Below are positions 48,126 through 57,383 of a stretch of DNA of 64,000 nt, one piece after another; the stretch's first letter is position 1; each line of letters opens with the position of its first letter. The DNA lies in the NCBI RefSeq assembly GCF_000383615.1, contig NZ_KB911584.1, positions 124,001 through 188,000 on the forward strand, written 5' to 3'. The notes beneath the pieces are model-generated. The model worked only from the letters and a program-made list of their open reading frames with translations. It ran no database searches and was not told where the DNA came from. This DNA is from Streptomyces canus 299MFChir4.1. GTDB lineage: Bacteria > Actinomycetota > Actinomycetes > Streptomycetales > Streptomycetaceae. The position numbers and the translations under genes were made by a program.

Positions 48126-49502
48126 GTGGACGACGACAGCGGCACGCGCCGGGGCAGCGACGGGCAGGGAGCCGACGACAGCGGCACGCGCCCCGGCGGC
48201 AACGAGCACGAACCCGACGAAACTGACGCGCGCCCCGACAGCAACCGGCAGGGAGCCGACGACAACCGCACACCCCCCAACGGCAACGAGCACCCGGCCG
48301 ACGACACCGACGCGCACCCCGACAACAACCAGCACACGACCGACGAAACTGACGCGCGCCCCGACAACAACCAGCAGAGAGCCGACGACAACCGCACACC
48401 CCCCAACGGCGACGAGCACGAGACCGACGGCACAGACGAGCGCCGACCTCAGCGCAACGACGCGCACGACGCTTCCGAGAGCAACGGCAAAGACGGGCAC
48501 GAAAGCGACGGCACAGACGCACACCGGCCTCAGGACACCGACGCACACCAGCCTCAAGACACCAACGTGCCCCAGCCTCAGCACAGCGACGCGCAAAAGC
48601 CCTCCGGCGACCACACTCCCGAGCCCCACGCCACTGGCAAGCACGAAAACCACGGCCCAGCAGGCGACGAGGTCCACAACCCTCGCGAACCCGACCTCCA
48701 CAGCACCACAGCCCCCCAGACCCCCGGCACACCGGGCCCCCCGCCCCGCGCCACCCCCACCCACCGACGGACCCACACCACGAACACCCCCGGAACCCAC
48801 CGCACCCCCCGCCCCCGAGCCGGCAGCCCCGAGCCCGGCCCGCTCGAAGACGCAGCCCACCGCCAGGCCCGCTGGGAGCAGCACACCGAGGTCCCCCTCG
48901 CCGTCGCCTCCCTGGCCTTCCTCGCCGCGTACGCGCTCCGGGTCCTGGCTCCCGGTCTTCCGCAGGCCGCACTCGACCTCTGTCTGGCGACGACGCTGGC
49001 CGCCTGGGCGCTGTTCGCCGCCGACTACGCGGTGCGCTGGCGCCTCAGCGGGCAGCGGCTGCGCTTCGTACGGAAGCATGTGCTGGACACCGTGGTCCTG
49101 CTCCTGCCGCTGCTGCGCCCGCTCCGGGTCGTGAAGCTGTACGAGGCCGTGCAGCGCCGCCACGGCCGGCCCCGGCTCGCCCTGCACGCGCGCGTGATCG
49201 TGTACTCCGGTATGTCGACCCTTCTGCTGGGCTTCACCGGTGCCCTCGCCGTCTTCCAGCAGGAACGCGACGCCCCCGGCACCACCATGCCCACCTTCGG
49301 CGACGCCGTCTGGTGGACCTGTGCCACCCTGACCACCGTCGGCTACGGCGACGTCGTACCCGTCACCCCGCTGGGACGCCTGATCGCGGTCGGCGTGATG
49401 ATGATCGGGATGGCCCTGCTCGCCGCCGTGACCGGCACCTTCGCCTCCTGGCTGCTCCAGGTGTTCTCCCGGGAGGACGACGAGAGGCCCCCGGGAAGCT
49501 GA
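48126..49502 (+). CDS. Potassium channel family protein with a long disordered, repeat-bearing N-terminus
   Basis: Protein of 458 residues. The first 250 or so are disordered and rich in Asp, Asn, His, Thr, Pro and Arg, including a 42-residue imperfect tandem repeat. The C-terminal 204 residues form an ion-channel unit: helices at about 255-275, 283-305 and 320-340 (with arginines as in S4), an outer helix near 357-378, the selectivity filter TVGYGD at 404-409, and a last helix near 418-445. GTG at 48126 has a weak ribosome site. The tail seems genuine coding DNA in this frame although codon bias weakens between residues about 130 and 190. Confidence 0.8.
   Translation: MDDDSGTRRGSDGQGADDSGTRPGGNEHEPDETDARPDSNRQGADDNRTPPNGNEHPADDTDAHPDNNQHTTDETDARPDNNQQRADDNRTPPNGDEHETDGTDERRPQRNDAHDASESNGKDGHESDGTDAHRPQDTDAHQPQDTNVPQPQHSDAQKPSGDHTPEPHATGKHENHGPAGDEVHNPREPDLHSTTAPQTPGTPGPPPRATPTHRRTHTTNTPGTHRTPRPRAGSPEPGPLEDAAHRQARWEQHTEVPLAVASLAFLAAYALRVLAPGLPQAALDLCLATTLAAWALFAADYAVRWRLSGQRLRFVRKHVLDTVVLLLPLLRPLRVVKLYEAVQRRHGRPRLALHARVIVYSGMSTLLLGFTGALAVFQQERDAPGTTMPTFGDAVWWTCATLTTVGYGDVVPVTPLGRLIAVGVMMIGMALLAAVTGTFASWLLQVFSREDDERPPGS
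48216..48428 (+). repeat. 126-base in-frame tandem repeat in the channel gene
   Basis: Bases from 48216 recur from 48342, an offset of 126 bases or 42 codons, starting with GACGAAACTGACGCGCGCCC in both. The second copy is incomplete, diverging after about 85 bases. The unit codes for DETDARPD..., ADDNRTPPNG and so on. Shorter echoes lie before and after it. Confidence 0.8.
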
Positions 49503-49516
49503 ACTCCCCGAGGGCC
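49486..49516. terminator. Weak terminator hairpin between the channel gene and thrS
   Basis: GGCCC-C-CGGG at 49486-49495 pairs with CCCG-A-GGGCC at 49507-49516, with one mismatch and an 11-base loop. It spans the channel stop codon and lies 14 bases beyond the thrS stop. Both genes converge here. Confidence 0.45.
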
Positions 49517-49530
49517 CCGCCGTGCGGAGA

Positions 49531-51507
49531 TCAGACCTGCGCCCGCTCCTCCACGACCTTCACGATCTTCGCGATGGCCTCGTCGAACGGGATGCCGTTC
49601 TCCTGCGAGCCGTCGCGGTAGCGGAAGGAGACCGAGCCGCTGGCCATGTCCTCGTCGCCCGCGATGACCATGAAGGGCACCTTCTGCTTCTGGGCGTTGC
49701 GGATCTTCTTCTGCATGCGGTCGGACGAGGAGTCGACCTCGACGCGCAGGCCCTGCTTCTTGGCCGCGGCCGCGAACTTCTCCAGGTACTCGACGTGCGC
49801 GTCGCCGATCGGGATGCCAAGCGCCTGGACCGGTGCCAGCCACGCCGGGAAGGCGCCCGCGTAGTGCTCCAGGAGCACCGCGAAGAACCGCTCGATGGAA
49901 CCGAACAGCGCGCGGTGGATCATGACCGGGCGCTGCTTGGAGCCGTCGGGAGAGGTGTACTCCAGCTCGAAGCGCTCCGGCAGGTTGAAGTCCAGCTGGA
50001 TCGTGGACATCTGCCAGGTACGGCCGATGGCGTCCTTGGTCTGGACGGAGATCTTCGGGCCGTAGAAGGCGGCACCGCCCGGGTCCGGGACCAAGGGCAG
50101 CCCCTGCTTCTCGGCGACCTGGCGCAGCGTCTCCGTGGCCTCTTCCCAGACCTCGTCCGAGCCGACGAACTTCTCCGGGTCCTTGGTGGACAGCTCCAGG
50201 TAGAAGTCGGTCAGACCGTAGTCGCGCAGCAGGCCGAGGACGAAGGTGAGCGTCTTGTCGAGCTCCTCCGACATCTGCTCACGGGTGCAGTAGATGTGCG
50301 CGTCGTCCTGCGTGAAGCCACGCGCACGCGTGAGGCCGTGCACGACGCCCGACTTCTCGTACCGGTACACGGTCCCGAACTCGAAGAGGCGCAGCGGCAG
50401 TTCACGGTAGGAGCGGCCGCGCGCGTCGAAGATCAGGTTGTGCATCGGGCAGTTCATGGGCTTGAGGTAGTAGTCCACGCCCTCGTCGAGCTGCATGGGC
50501 GGGTACATGCCGTCGGCGTACCAGTCCAGGTGCCCGGACTGCTCGAAGAGCTTCCCCTTCGTCGCGTGCGGGGTGTAGACGAACTCGTACCCCTCCTCCT
50601 CGTGGCGGCGGCGCGAGTAGTCCTCCATGACCCGGCGGATGATGCCGCCCTTGGGGTGGAAGACGGCGAGGCCGGAGCCGATCTGCTCCGGGATGGAGAA
50701 CAGGTCGAGTTCGGAGCCGAGCTTGCGGTGGTCGCGCTTCTCGGCCTCGGCGAGGAAGTCGAGGTGCGCCTTCAGCTCGTCCTTGGTCGGCCAGGCGGTG
50801 CCGTAGATGCGCTGGAGCATCGGGTTCTTCTCGCTGCCGCGCCAGTAGGCGGCCGCGTTGCGCATCAGCTTGAAGGCCGGGATCGCACGGGTCGACGGCA
50901 GGTGGGGGCCGCGGCAGAGGTCCTTCCAGCACAGGTTGCCGGTCTTGGCGTCGAGGTTGTCGTAGATCGTCAGCTCACCGGAGCCGACCTCGACGTCCGC
51001 GCCGTCGTCCGAGGAGGCCGAGCCCTTGATGCCGATCAGTTCGAGCTTGTACGGCTCGGACGCCAGCTCCTCGCGAGCCGCCTCGTCGGTCACCACGCGG
51101 CGGGAGAACTTCTGCCCCCGCTTCTGGATCTCCTGCATCTTCTTCTCGATGGCCTTGAGATCCTCGGGCGTGAACGGCTTCTCGACGTCGAAGTCGTAGT
51201 AGAAGCCGTCCTTGACCGGCGGGCCGATGCCCAGCTTGGCCTCGGGGAAGAGCTCCTGCACGGCCTGCGCCATCACGTGCGCGGTGGAGTGGCGCAGGAT
51301 GTTGAGTCCGTCCTCGGAGGAGATCTCGACGCCCTCGACCGCGTCGCCCTCGGACAGGACGTACGCGAGGTCCTTGAGCTCGCCTCCCACACGCGCGGCG
51401 ACGATCGAGCGCTCGCCGGCGAAGAGCTCGGCGGCCGTAGTGCCCGTCGTCACCACGCGCTCTTCCCGCTCGGAATCGCGTTGGATGATCACACGGACGT
51501 CTGACAC
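49531..51507 (-). CDS. thrS: Threonyl-tRNA synthetase
   Basis: Class II synthetase of 658 residues, normal length. The N-terminal TGS domain is followed by the editing domain ([16 protein letters not shown] with the HxxxH, and the [10 protein letters not shown] metal site). The catalytic core has [10 protein letters not shown] and [17 protein letters not shown], and an anticodon-binding domain ends the protein. GTG at 51507 has AGGAGAG upstream. No leader RNA was recognised. Confidence 0.97.
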   Translation of the reverse strand: MSDVRVIIQRDSEREERVVTTGTTAAELFAGERSIVAARVGGELKDLAYVLSEGDAVEGVEISSEDGLNILRHSTAHVMAQAVQELFPEAKLGIGPPVKDGFYYDFDVEKPFTPEDLKAIEKKMQEIQKRGQKFSRRVVTDEAAREELASEPYKLELIGIKGSASSDDGADVEVGSGELTIYDNLDAKTGNLCWKDLCRGPHLPSTRAIPAFKLMRNAAAYWRGSEKNPMLQRIYGTAWPTKDELKAHLDFLAEAEKRDHRKLGSELDLFSIPEQIGSGLAVFHPKGGIIRRVMEDYSRRRHEEEGYEFVYTPHATKGKLFEQSGHLDWYADGMYPPMQLDEGVDYYLKPMNCPMHNLIFDARGRSYRELPLRLFEFGTVYRYEKSGVVHGLTRARGFTQDDAHIYCTREQMSEELDKTLTFVLGLLRDYGLTDFYLELSTKDPEKFVGSDEVWEEATETLRQVAEKQGLPLVPDPGGAAFYGPKISVQTKDAIGRTWQMSTIQLDFNLPERFELEYTSPDGSKQRPVMIHRALFGSIERFFAVLLEHYAGAFPAWLAPVQALGIPIGDAHVEYLEKFAAAAKKQGLRVEVDSSSDRMQKKIRNAQKQKVPFMVIAGDEDMASGSVSFRYRDGSQENGIPFDEAIAKIVKVVEERAQV

Positions 51508-51598
51508 CGGTCTCTCCTGACTGAAGGGGGGTGCGGGCGCCATACCGGGAGCGCGCGCAATAGGGGATCGTACCGACCCGGCCCCCACCTCCGCGAAA

Positions 51599-52837
51599 TC
51601 AGTCCCCTCCGAAGGACTCCTCGCCCGACCCTTCGCAGGCCTCCTCGAAGAAGTCGAGATTCTCCTGGAGGGACTTCATCAGCCGGTCCCGCTCGGCCTC
51701 GTCCACCTGCACGGGGACCATGCCCGTGGCCCCGGTGAGCCTGCGGAAGCCCCCGCGGCTCTCCAGCCTGCCGTGCACCCGGACCGGGAGCCCGACGAGG
51801 TGGGCGTGCCCGGCGATGCGGTACGCCTCCTCGTCCAGGGTCAGCCGCACGTGCGGTATCTCGGCGCCGGCGATCACCCGCAGCCGGACCGAACCGTCCC
51901 CGCGCGGCCCCGACCTGCGCATCCTCACCACGGTGCCGGTGAGCCGGACCGCGACGGAGGGCTCCTCGCGCAGGAAGCGGGCCCCGGCCTCGCGCAGCAC
52001 GGGCAGGTCGCCGGGCGAGAACTCGACGGCCTCCGAGGACGCCGCGCACCCAGTGGGGACTCCGGCGGCGGGCGCCCACTCGACGGCGATCCGCGCGCCT
52101 TCCGTCCCGCGGACGAGGGCGATCAGCGCCTCGGTGAGCTCACGGCTGACACCGGCCTCCACGGCGCCGTCGAAGGCGTCCATGCCGCCGGTGGCCCGCT
52201 GGTAGTCGATGGCCTCGCGGGTGGCGCACAGAGCCTGGTGGAGGCGGACGGCAAGCGGGCGGCCGGTGTCGACGGGCACGAAGGCGGTGAGCCGGCGGCC
52301 ACCGGCGGCGGAGCCGACCAGGACGGTGTCGAGGGACGCGGCCGCCGTACGGCGGTAACGGGCGCCGTAGTAGCCGGCACGCGCGCGTGTGGCGAGCGCG
52401 CCGGCGAGCAGGGTCTGGCGGGCGGCGGCGCGCAGTCGCTCCTCGACGGTCCAGGCCGTTGCGTCGGCGGGGCCGGTCGGGACGTCACGCCACCAGCGGA
52501 TCTCGTCGCTGGGCACGGCGAGCCCGAGGAGCACCTCGCGCGCGGCGGGTGTGCCGCTGCGGGACAGGGCGACGAGGGCCTCACCGAGGAGGTCCTCGCT
52601 GTCGGGGAAGGCGCGGCTCTCGGGCACGAGCAGGCTGGTCCCGCTCGCGCCCGGTCCTGGCGGGGTCCAGCGGCCGTAGCGACCGGGGGCGCCGCCCCGC
52701 CGCTGCCAGCCGTGCCGGTGCAGCAGGGCGCTCAGGACGGCGGGGTCGACCTCGTCGGGGGTCGGCGGACGGTCCCAGTGGGCCTCCGGGTGGGGGCGCA
52801 CCGCGCGCAGTGGCTCCTCCAGCGGGCGGTGGGTCAT
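51599..52837 (-). CDS. Unknown protein (412 residues) paired with a DUF4365 gene
   Basis: I do not recognise the family. The N-terminal part (1-90) is Pro/Arg/Gly-rich. The centre is helical with [21 protein letters not shown]. The C-terminal 130 residues read like an OB-fold or beta barrel ([34 protein letters not shown]). No transmembrane segment. ATG at 52837 overlaps the DUF4365 stop (ATGA), so the two products are translated together and may form a complex. In the family, DUF4365 partners are often nuclease-like; this one's job is open. Confidence 0.7.
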   Translation of the reverse strand: MTHRPLEEPLRAVRPHPEAHWDRPPTPDEVDPAVLSALLHRHGWQRRGGAPGRYGRWTPPGPGASGTSLLVPESRAFPDSEDLLGEALVALSRSGTPAAREVLLGLAVPSDEIRWWRDVPTGPADATAWTVEERLRAAARQTLLAGALATRARAGYYGARYRRTAAASLDTVLVGSAAGGRRLTAFVPVDTGRPLAVRLHQALCATREAIDYQRATGGMDAFDGAVEAGVSRELTEALIALVRGTEGARIAVEWAPAAGVPTGCAASSEAVEFSPGDLPVLREAGARFLREEPSVAVRLTGTVVRMRRSGPRGDGSVRLRVIAGAEIPHVRLTLDEEAYRIAGHAHLVGLPVRVHGRLESRGGFRRLTGATGMVPVQVDEAERDRLMKSLQENLDFFEEACEGSGEESFGGD

Positions 52838-53400
52838 GGTCTGCCTCCCGTCCCGACCCGCGTCATGATCTCGCACAGCGCCCGGTCGTCGAAGATGCGG
52901 TTGGTGGGGATCCGCACGGTGGTCCGGGTCCGGCCGGTGACGGGGTGGCCGGCCAGATTGACCCAGTAGCAGCAGTGTCTGAGGTCCAGGCGGTCGTGGC
53001 CGGCGCGCAGCCAGTCGTCCTGGGCTCTCGGCACGAGCATCACCACGAGGATCTTGTGCACCGAGACCGGGGTGCGGGCGAGTTTGCGCAGGTGGTCGTT
53101 GTCGAGCGTGAAGGAGAAGAACCGGCCGGCCGGGTTCGGGGCCACCTGGTAGGTGCACTTGAGCTGCACCTTGATGGTGACCTCGTCGTCGACGGTGTGT
53201 CCGGGTGAGCCGTGGCTGACGTGCCAGTCGATGCCGTTGTCCGGAAACGGCTGGGACAACGAGCAGCCGGCCGCCGCCGCGACGGCGTGCAGATAGCCCA
53301 CCTGCAGTGTCTCCATGCAGGCGGTGGTGGCGAGCGTGCCGCGAAGGGGGCCCGTGCGCTCGGGCAGCAGCCCGCCCCGCTCGGGCTGCGCTATCGCCAT
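52834..53400 (-). CDS. DUF4365 domain-containing protein (restriction-nuclease-like fold)
   Basis: Protein of 188 residues with the DUF4365 pattern: a conserved N-terminal helix, GIDWHVSH, and the beta strand VTIKVQLKCT. The ID and QxK residues match the PD-(D/E)XK-like active site proposed for DUF4365 proteins, so it may be a DNA- or RNA-cutting enzyme. ATG at 53400 is preferred over an upstream TTG. It is divergent from the exonuclease gene and coupled to the downstream 412-residue gene. Biological role not established. Confidence 0.78.
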   Translation of the reverse strand: MAIAQPERGGLLPERTGPLRGTLATTACMETLQVGYLHAVAAAAGCSLSQPFPDNGIDWHVSHGSPGHTVDDEVTIKVQLKCTYQVAPNPAGRFFSFTLDNDHLRKLARTPVSVHKILVVMLVPRAQDDWLRAGHDRLDLRHCCYWVNLAGHPVTGRTRTTVRIPTNRIFDDRALCEIMTRVGTGGRP

Positions 53401-53591
53401 GACCAACAGCCTTCCAAGCCAAGTGACATGCCCTCACAAGGGCCACATGAATCCCACGCCGGGCCGCTGAACTGCAAAGACCCGCACTCCTGTTGTGTCC
53501 TTCCGGCGTACGTCGCAAACAGCCCGGGTATCACCAAACAGGCAGAAGACGGTACGTCAGCTGCCGTGGGTGAACGAGGGGTTGAGTTGGT

Positions 53592-54317
53592 ATGACGTGC
53601 TGGTACGAAGGGCCCCTGGCCGCTTTCGACACCGAGACCACCGGCGTGGACGTCGAGACCGACCGGATCGTGTCGGCCGCCGTCGTCGTCCAGGACGCGG
53701 CGGGCACCCGGCCACGGGTGAGCCGGTGGCTGGTCAATCCGGGTGTGCCGGTGCCCGCCGGGGCGACGGCGGTGCACGGGCTGACGGACGAGCATCTCCA
53801 GCGCAACGGCCGCTGGCCGGCGCCGGTGATGTTCGAGATAGCCGAGACGCTGGCCGAGCAGGCGGCCGCGGGCCGTCCGCTGGTCGTGATGAACGCGCCG
53901 TTCGATCTGACCGTCCTGGACCGGGAGTTGCGCCGCCATCGCGCCTCGCCGCTGGATCGCTGGCTGGATTCCTCGCCGCTGCTGGTGCTGGATCCGCGGG
54001 TCCTCGACAAGCACCTGGACCGCTACCGCAAGGGCCGGCGCACCCTCACCGACCTGTGCGAGCACTACGGCGTCACGCTGGACGGCGCGCACGACGCGGC
54101 GGCCGACGCACAGGCGGCGCTGGATGTCGTACGGGCGGTCGGGCGCCGTTTCGCCGCCCGGCTGGAGCGGCTGGAACCGCCGGAGCTGCACAGCCTCCAG
54201 GCGGTGTGGCACGCGGCCCAGGCGCGGGGCCTGCAGGCCTGGTTCGCGCGCAGCGGCTCGGAGGAGTCGGTGGACCCGGCATGGCCGCTGCGCCCGGATC
54301 TGCCCGCGGCGGCGTAA
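53592..54317 (+). CDS. DEDDh-type 3'-5' exonuclease (DNA polymerase III epsilon-like)
   Basis: Single-domain exonuclease of 241 residues. The Exo I motif is FDTETTG (about residues 12-18), Exo II is in NAPFDLTVLD, and the Exo III HDAAADAQA carries the DEDDh histidine, so the active site is complete. The C-terminal part (about 180-241) is helical with no known domain. It is too short to be the replicative epsilon with its polymerase-binding tail, so an accessory proofreading or repair role is likely. ATG at 53592. Confidence 0.92.
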   Translation: MTCWYEGPLAAFDTETTGVDVETDRIVSAAVVVQDAAGTRPRVSRWLVNPGVPVPAGATAVHGLTDEHLQRNGRWPAPVMFEIAETLAEQAAAGRPLVVMNAPFDLTVLDRELRRHRASPLDRWLDSSPLLVLDPRVLDKHLDRYRKGRRTLTDLCEHYGVTLDGAHDAAADAQAALDVVRAVGRRFAARLERLEPPELHSLQAVWHAAQARGLQAWFARSGSEESVDPAWPLRPDLPAAA

Positions 54318-54323
54318 CGGAAA

Positions 54324-54349
54324 AACCGGCCTGCGAGTGCAGACCGGTT
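54324..54349. terminator. Bidirectional terminator shared by the exonuclease gene and tRNA-Val
   Basis: AACCGG-C-CTGC (54324-54334) pairs with GCAG-A-CCGGTT (54339-54349), loop GAGT, with one C/A mismatch. A T-rich run follows on the plus strand and AAAAA precedes it, giving a U-tract on the minus strand. It lies seven bases past the exonuclease stop and eleven past the tRNA 3' end. Confidence 0.85.
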
Positions 54350-54359
54350 CTTTTCCGGG

Positions 54360-54431
54360 TGGGCGATACTGGGTTCGAACCAGTGACCTCTTCGGTGTGA
54401 ACGAAGCGCTCTCCCACTGAGCTAATCGCCC
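54360..54431 (-). tRNA. tRNA-Val (anticodon CAC)
   Basis: A 72-base tRNA folds as a full cloverleaf. The acceptor pair is GGGCGAT/ATCGCCC, the D-arm GCTC...GAGC, the anticodon stem CTTCG/CGAAG with loop TTCACAC, and the T-arm ACTGG-TTCGAAC-CCAGT, with discriminator A. The anticodon CAC reads GUG valine codons. CCA is not encoded. A terminator follows. Confidence 0.96.
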
Positions 54432-54470
54432 GGGAACGCACTGAACAATACAGGTCCCCGCGGGTTTCCT

Positions 54471-54917
54471 TCAAACCGCTTCCAAGTAGGCGACGAGCCC
54501 TCGCCGTCCGGCGCGCATCATCAGCCGGTGGTTGGCCAGGAAGACCGGCCGTCCGGGCACGGCGAAGCGTCGGAGCAGCGGTTTGTTCACCTCGGTGACC
54601 TGGTCGTAGTGGGCGAGGCTGCCGTCGCCGTCCGCGGTGATCGTCCAGCGCGCCCAGCCCTCCAGATCACCGTCCATCTCGATCTCCAGCACCCCGGCCG
54701 CCCGGTCGCGCCGCACCTCTCGCGCGGTGAAGACCAGGTCGTACGGCAGCACGGCGCGGATCGTGATGACGCCGCTGGTGTCGTCGAGCCGTCGCACCGC
54801 GCGCACCTGGGGCCACCAGCGCGGATACTCCTCGGCCCGCTCCAGCACGTCGTAGACGACTGCGGGCCTCGCAGGCAGGGACCACAGGCTGCGGAAGCGG
54901 AATCCGGTCCAGTCCAT
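54471..54917 (-). CDS. SRPBCC (polyketide cyclase/START-like) family protein
   Basis: Small soluble protein of about 148 residues with the SRPBCC ligand-binding fold pattern: an N-terminal strand and helix (SLPARPAVVYDVLERAEEYPRWW), antiparallel strands, and a long C-terminal helix (FLANHRLMMRAGRRGLVAYL). The ligand is unknown; the name does not imply a polyketide pathway. ATG at 54917 gives the usual start of the family; ATG at 54968 would add 17 residues. Adjacent to the tRNA and divergent from a large membrane protein gene. Confidence 0.85.
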   Translation of the reverse strand: MDWTGFRFRSLWSLPARPAVVYDVLERAEEYPRWWPQVRAVRRLDDTSGVITIRAVLPYDLVFTAREVRRDRAAGVLEIEMDGDLEGWARWTITADGDGSLAHYDQVTEVNKPLLRRFAVPGRPVFLANHRLMMRAGRRGLVAYLEAV

Positions 54918-54940
54918 AGGGAGAGTCTGGCATCGGATCC

Positions 54941-54966
54941 GAGTACGTCCTTGAGTACCCGTACTC
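54941..54966. promoter_or_regulatory. GAGTAC repeats and palindrome in the divergent SRPBCC / membrane-protein region
   Basis: GAGTAC occurs at 54941-54946 and 54953-54958, and GTACTC at 54961-54966, so the last two form the palindrome GAGTAC-CC-GTACTC. The spacing of 12 bases between direct copies is close to one helical turn. This fits a regulator site between the two divergent genes. Confidence 0.4.
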
Positions 54967-55002
54967 ATGTCGCGCCGCGTGACCCAGCCCACACTTCAGG
55001 GC

Positions 55003-57378
55003 ATGACGCACATCCCGCCCCCGGCCGAGGAGCTGCGGCTCCTCGACGCCGAGCTGTGGCAACTGGACGCCCGCCGGGCCCAGTTGCTGGCCCGCAGGGC
55101 CTGGCTGGTCGCCGCGCTCCAGCCGAAGTGGCAGGCGCCGCAGCCGACCGGCCCGATGCCCGCCGCATCTCCTCGCCCCGAGGCGAGCGCACCCAGCGTG
55201 CAGAACGTGCTCCTGGTGCTCGGCGGTGTCCTGCTCACCGTCGCGGCGATGGTGTTCACCCTGGTCAGCTGGGGTCACCTGGGGATCACCGGACGGGCCA
55301 TGGTCCTGGGCGCCGTGACAGTGACCGCACTCGCCGCACCGCTTCCGCTGCTGAAGCGCGGGCTGCGCTCGACGGCCGAGTCGGTGGCGGGCCTGGGTCT
55401 GGCGCTGACGGTCCTGGACGCGGTCGCGCTGCACGGGGCCGTGTTCCTGAAGAGCCCCGGGGCGCCGTACACGGCGGTCGCCTCGGCCCTGCTGGCGGGA
55501 GTCTGGGCGGCGTACGGCCTCCTGCCGCGCGTGTCCGAGCTGCGCCTGCCCCGCCCGGCCGCCCTGGTCGCGGCCCAACTCCCGCTGTTCTTCTGGGCGA
55601 TCGCGGCCGACGCGGGCTCGTACGGGCTCACGGCCGCGCTCCTGGTGACGGCCGGGTTCGACACCGTCGTGGCGCTCCGGATGAAGTCCCTGCGCTTGGT
55701 CGCCGCGATCGGCGCGTACGGGGTGGGTGCCTGGGGCGTACTGGCCGCCGGCTGGCTGACCTGGACAGCCTCCGGCCCGAGCGCCGCCGCCCGTGCGGCG
55801 GCGCTCCTTCTCCTCGCGAGCGCGATCGCCCTGGCCGCCGCATGGCAGGCCGGCCGTGAGGCGACCCGCGTGCCCGGCGAGGAGCAGTCCCTCGGTCTCG
55901 CCCTCACCTCCGGTCTGCTCGCGGTGGCCGCCCTCGGCGGGGTGGGACGGTCCGCGCTGCCCGCGGTGTGGACGGTCCCGGTCCATCTGGCCCTCGGCAT
56001 CGCCCTGTTGGCGGTGCTGCGACCGGCCCGGCTGCCGGAGACGGTACGGCGAGGTCTGCTGTGGGCCTCCGGTGCGGTGCAGGCGCTGTCCTTCCTGTGG
56101 ACGCTGCCCGTCGTCGGTGTGGTCGTGCTGGGGCCGCTCTCCTGGGCCTCGCAGGCGTGGACCGGCACCCCGACGGACGCCCGCGCCGCGGTGACGTCCC
56201 ACCTGACCTGGCCGCCGTACTCCGGGACGGTCCCCCTGGTCCTGGCGGCGCTGGCAGGCGTCCTGGCACTGGCCGTGCGCGACACGACCTGGCGTCCGCG
56301 GGCAGTGACCGCCGCCCTTTGCCTGGCCTGGGGCGCGCTCCTCACCGTTCCGGCGGTGCTGGGACTCCCCTACGCCGCAGGCCTGCTGATCCAGGGCGCG
56401 GCGACGGCGGGAGCCCTGGCGGCGGCCGTCCTGCTGTCCAGGCCCGCCGCTCTCGTCCCGGCGCTCGTCGCCTCCGTGAGCCTCGCCTTCCTCTCCCTCG
56501 CCACCCGGCCGGCGACCCTCACCACGCTGTGCGTCCTGGTCGCGCTGTTCGCGGCGGCCTCCTGGCGTGCCGCCCCCGTCACGACGCCCACCGCCCTCGG
56601 GTACGCCGCCGCCCTCGCCTGCGCGACCGGCGCCGCCGCCGGCTGGTCGGCCCCGCACACGGCCCTGCTCGTCCTGACGGTCCCCGCCGCCACGGCCCTG
56701 CTGGCCTGGCGGCTCACCGACTCCCCCGCGGCCCTGCCGATCGAGCTGACCGGAGCCGCGACCGCGCTCCTGGCCGTCGCCCTGGCCGCCACCGACCTCC
56801 CGATGCTCGCCACGGTCCTGGCCCTGTGCGCAGTGATAGCGGCGGGCACGGCGATCCGCGCGGACCGCCGACCCGTCGGCTACGCGGCCGTCGCTCTGTT
56901 CGTCCTGGCCACCTGGGTCCGCCTGGCGGCCTGGGACATGAGCGCCCCGGAGGCGTACACGCTCCCGGTCACGATCCCGGCCCTGCTCGTCGGCCACCTC
57001 CGCAGGCGGCACGTCCCGGAGACCTCGTCCTGGACGGCGTACGGCCCAGGTCTGGCCGCCACCCTCCTGCCGAGCCTGGTCATGGCCTGGGGCGACCCCG
57101 ACTGGACCCGCCCGCTGCTCCTGGGTCTGGCCGCGCTGTCCCTCACCCTGATGGGCGGCGGCTACAGCCTCAAGGCCCCCTTGGTCCTGGGCGGCTCGGT
57201 CCTGACCCTGGACGCCCTCCATGAACTGGCCCCGTACATAGTCCAGGTGACGGACGCCCTCCCCCGCTGGGTACCCCCGGCGCTGGCAGGCCTCCTGCTC
57301 CTCGCGCTGGGAGCGACGTACGAGCGACGCATCAGGGATGTCCGAAAGATGCGGGACTTCCTGGGAAGCCTCCACTGA
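55003..57378 (+). CDS. Large polytopic membrane protein (SCO7613-type), function unknown
   Basis: Protein of about 791 residues. A helical, charged N-terminal 60 residues (EELRLLDAELWQLDARRAQLL) is followed by roughly 20 or more hydrophobic segments through the rest, rich in Ala, Leu and Val. No transport or enzyme motif is visible. The layout resembles Streptomyces SCO7613 C-terminal domain membrane proteins. ATG at 55003 has CAGGG upstream; ATG at 54967 would add 12 residues. Convergent with the lyase gene. Confidence 0.75.
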   Translation: MTHIPPPAEELRLLDAELWQLDARRAQLLARRAWLVAALQPKWQAPQPTGPMPAASPRPEASAPSVQNVLLVLGGVLLTVAAMVFTLVSWGHLGITGRAMVLGAVTVTALAAPLPLLKRGLRSTAESVAGLGLALTVLDAVALHGAVFLKSPGAPYTAVASALLAGVWAAYGLLPRVSELRLPRPAALVAAQLPLFFWAIAADAGSYGLTAALLVTAGFDTVVALRMKSLRLVAAIGAYGVGAWGVLAAGWLTWTASGPSAAARAAALLLLASAIALAAAWQAGREATRVPGEEQSLGLALTSGLLAVAALGGVGRSALPAVWTVPVHLALGIALLAVLRPARLPETVRRGLLWASGAVQALSFLWTLPVVGVVVLGPLSWASQAWTGTPTDARAAVTSHLTWPPYSGTVPLVLAALAGVLALAVRDTTWRPRAVTAALCLAWGALLTVPAVLGLPYAAGLLIQGAATAGALAAAVLLSRPAALVPALVASVSLAFLSLATRPATLTTLCVLVALFAAASWRAAPVTTPTALGYAAALACATGAAAGWSAPHTALLVLTVPAATALLAWRLTDSPAALPIELTGAATALLAVALAATDLPMLATVLALCAVIAAGTAIRADRRPVGYAAVALFVLATWVRLAAWDMSAPEAYTLPVTIPALLVGHLRRRHVPETSSWTAYGPGLAATLLPSLVMAWGDPDWTRPLLLGLAALSLTLMGGGYSLKAPLVLGGSVLTLDALHELAPYIVQVTDALPRWVPPALAGLLLLALGATYERRIRDVRKMRDFLGSLH

Positions 57379-57383
57379 CCCCA

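Noticed and set aside
48216-48428. CRISPR-like direct repeats
   Set aside because: Only two copies, unit of 126 bases, no spacers and in frame with a coding sequence; no cas genes.
47980-49134. Thr/Pro-rich 384-codon frame overlapping the channel gene
   Set aside because: It is an alternative frame of the repeat-bearing tail. The channel frame has the TVGYGD filter and continues through the whole region.
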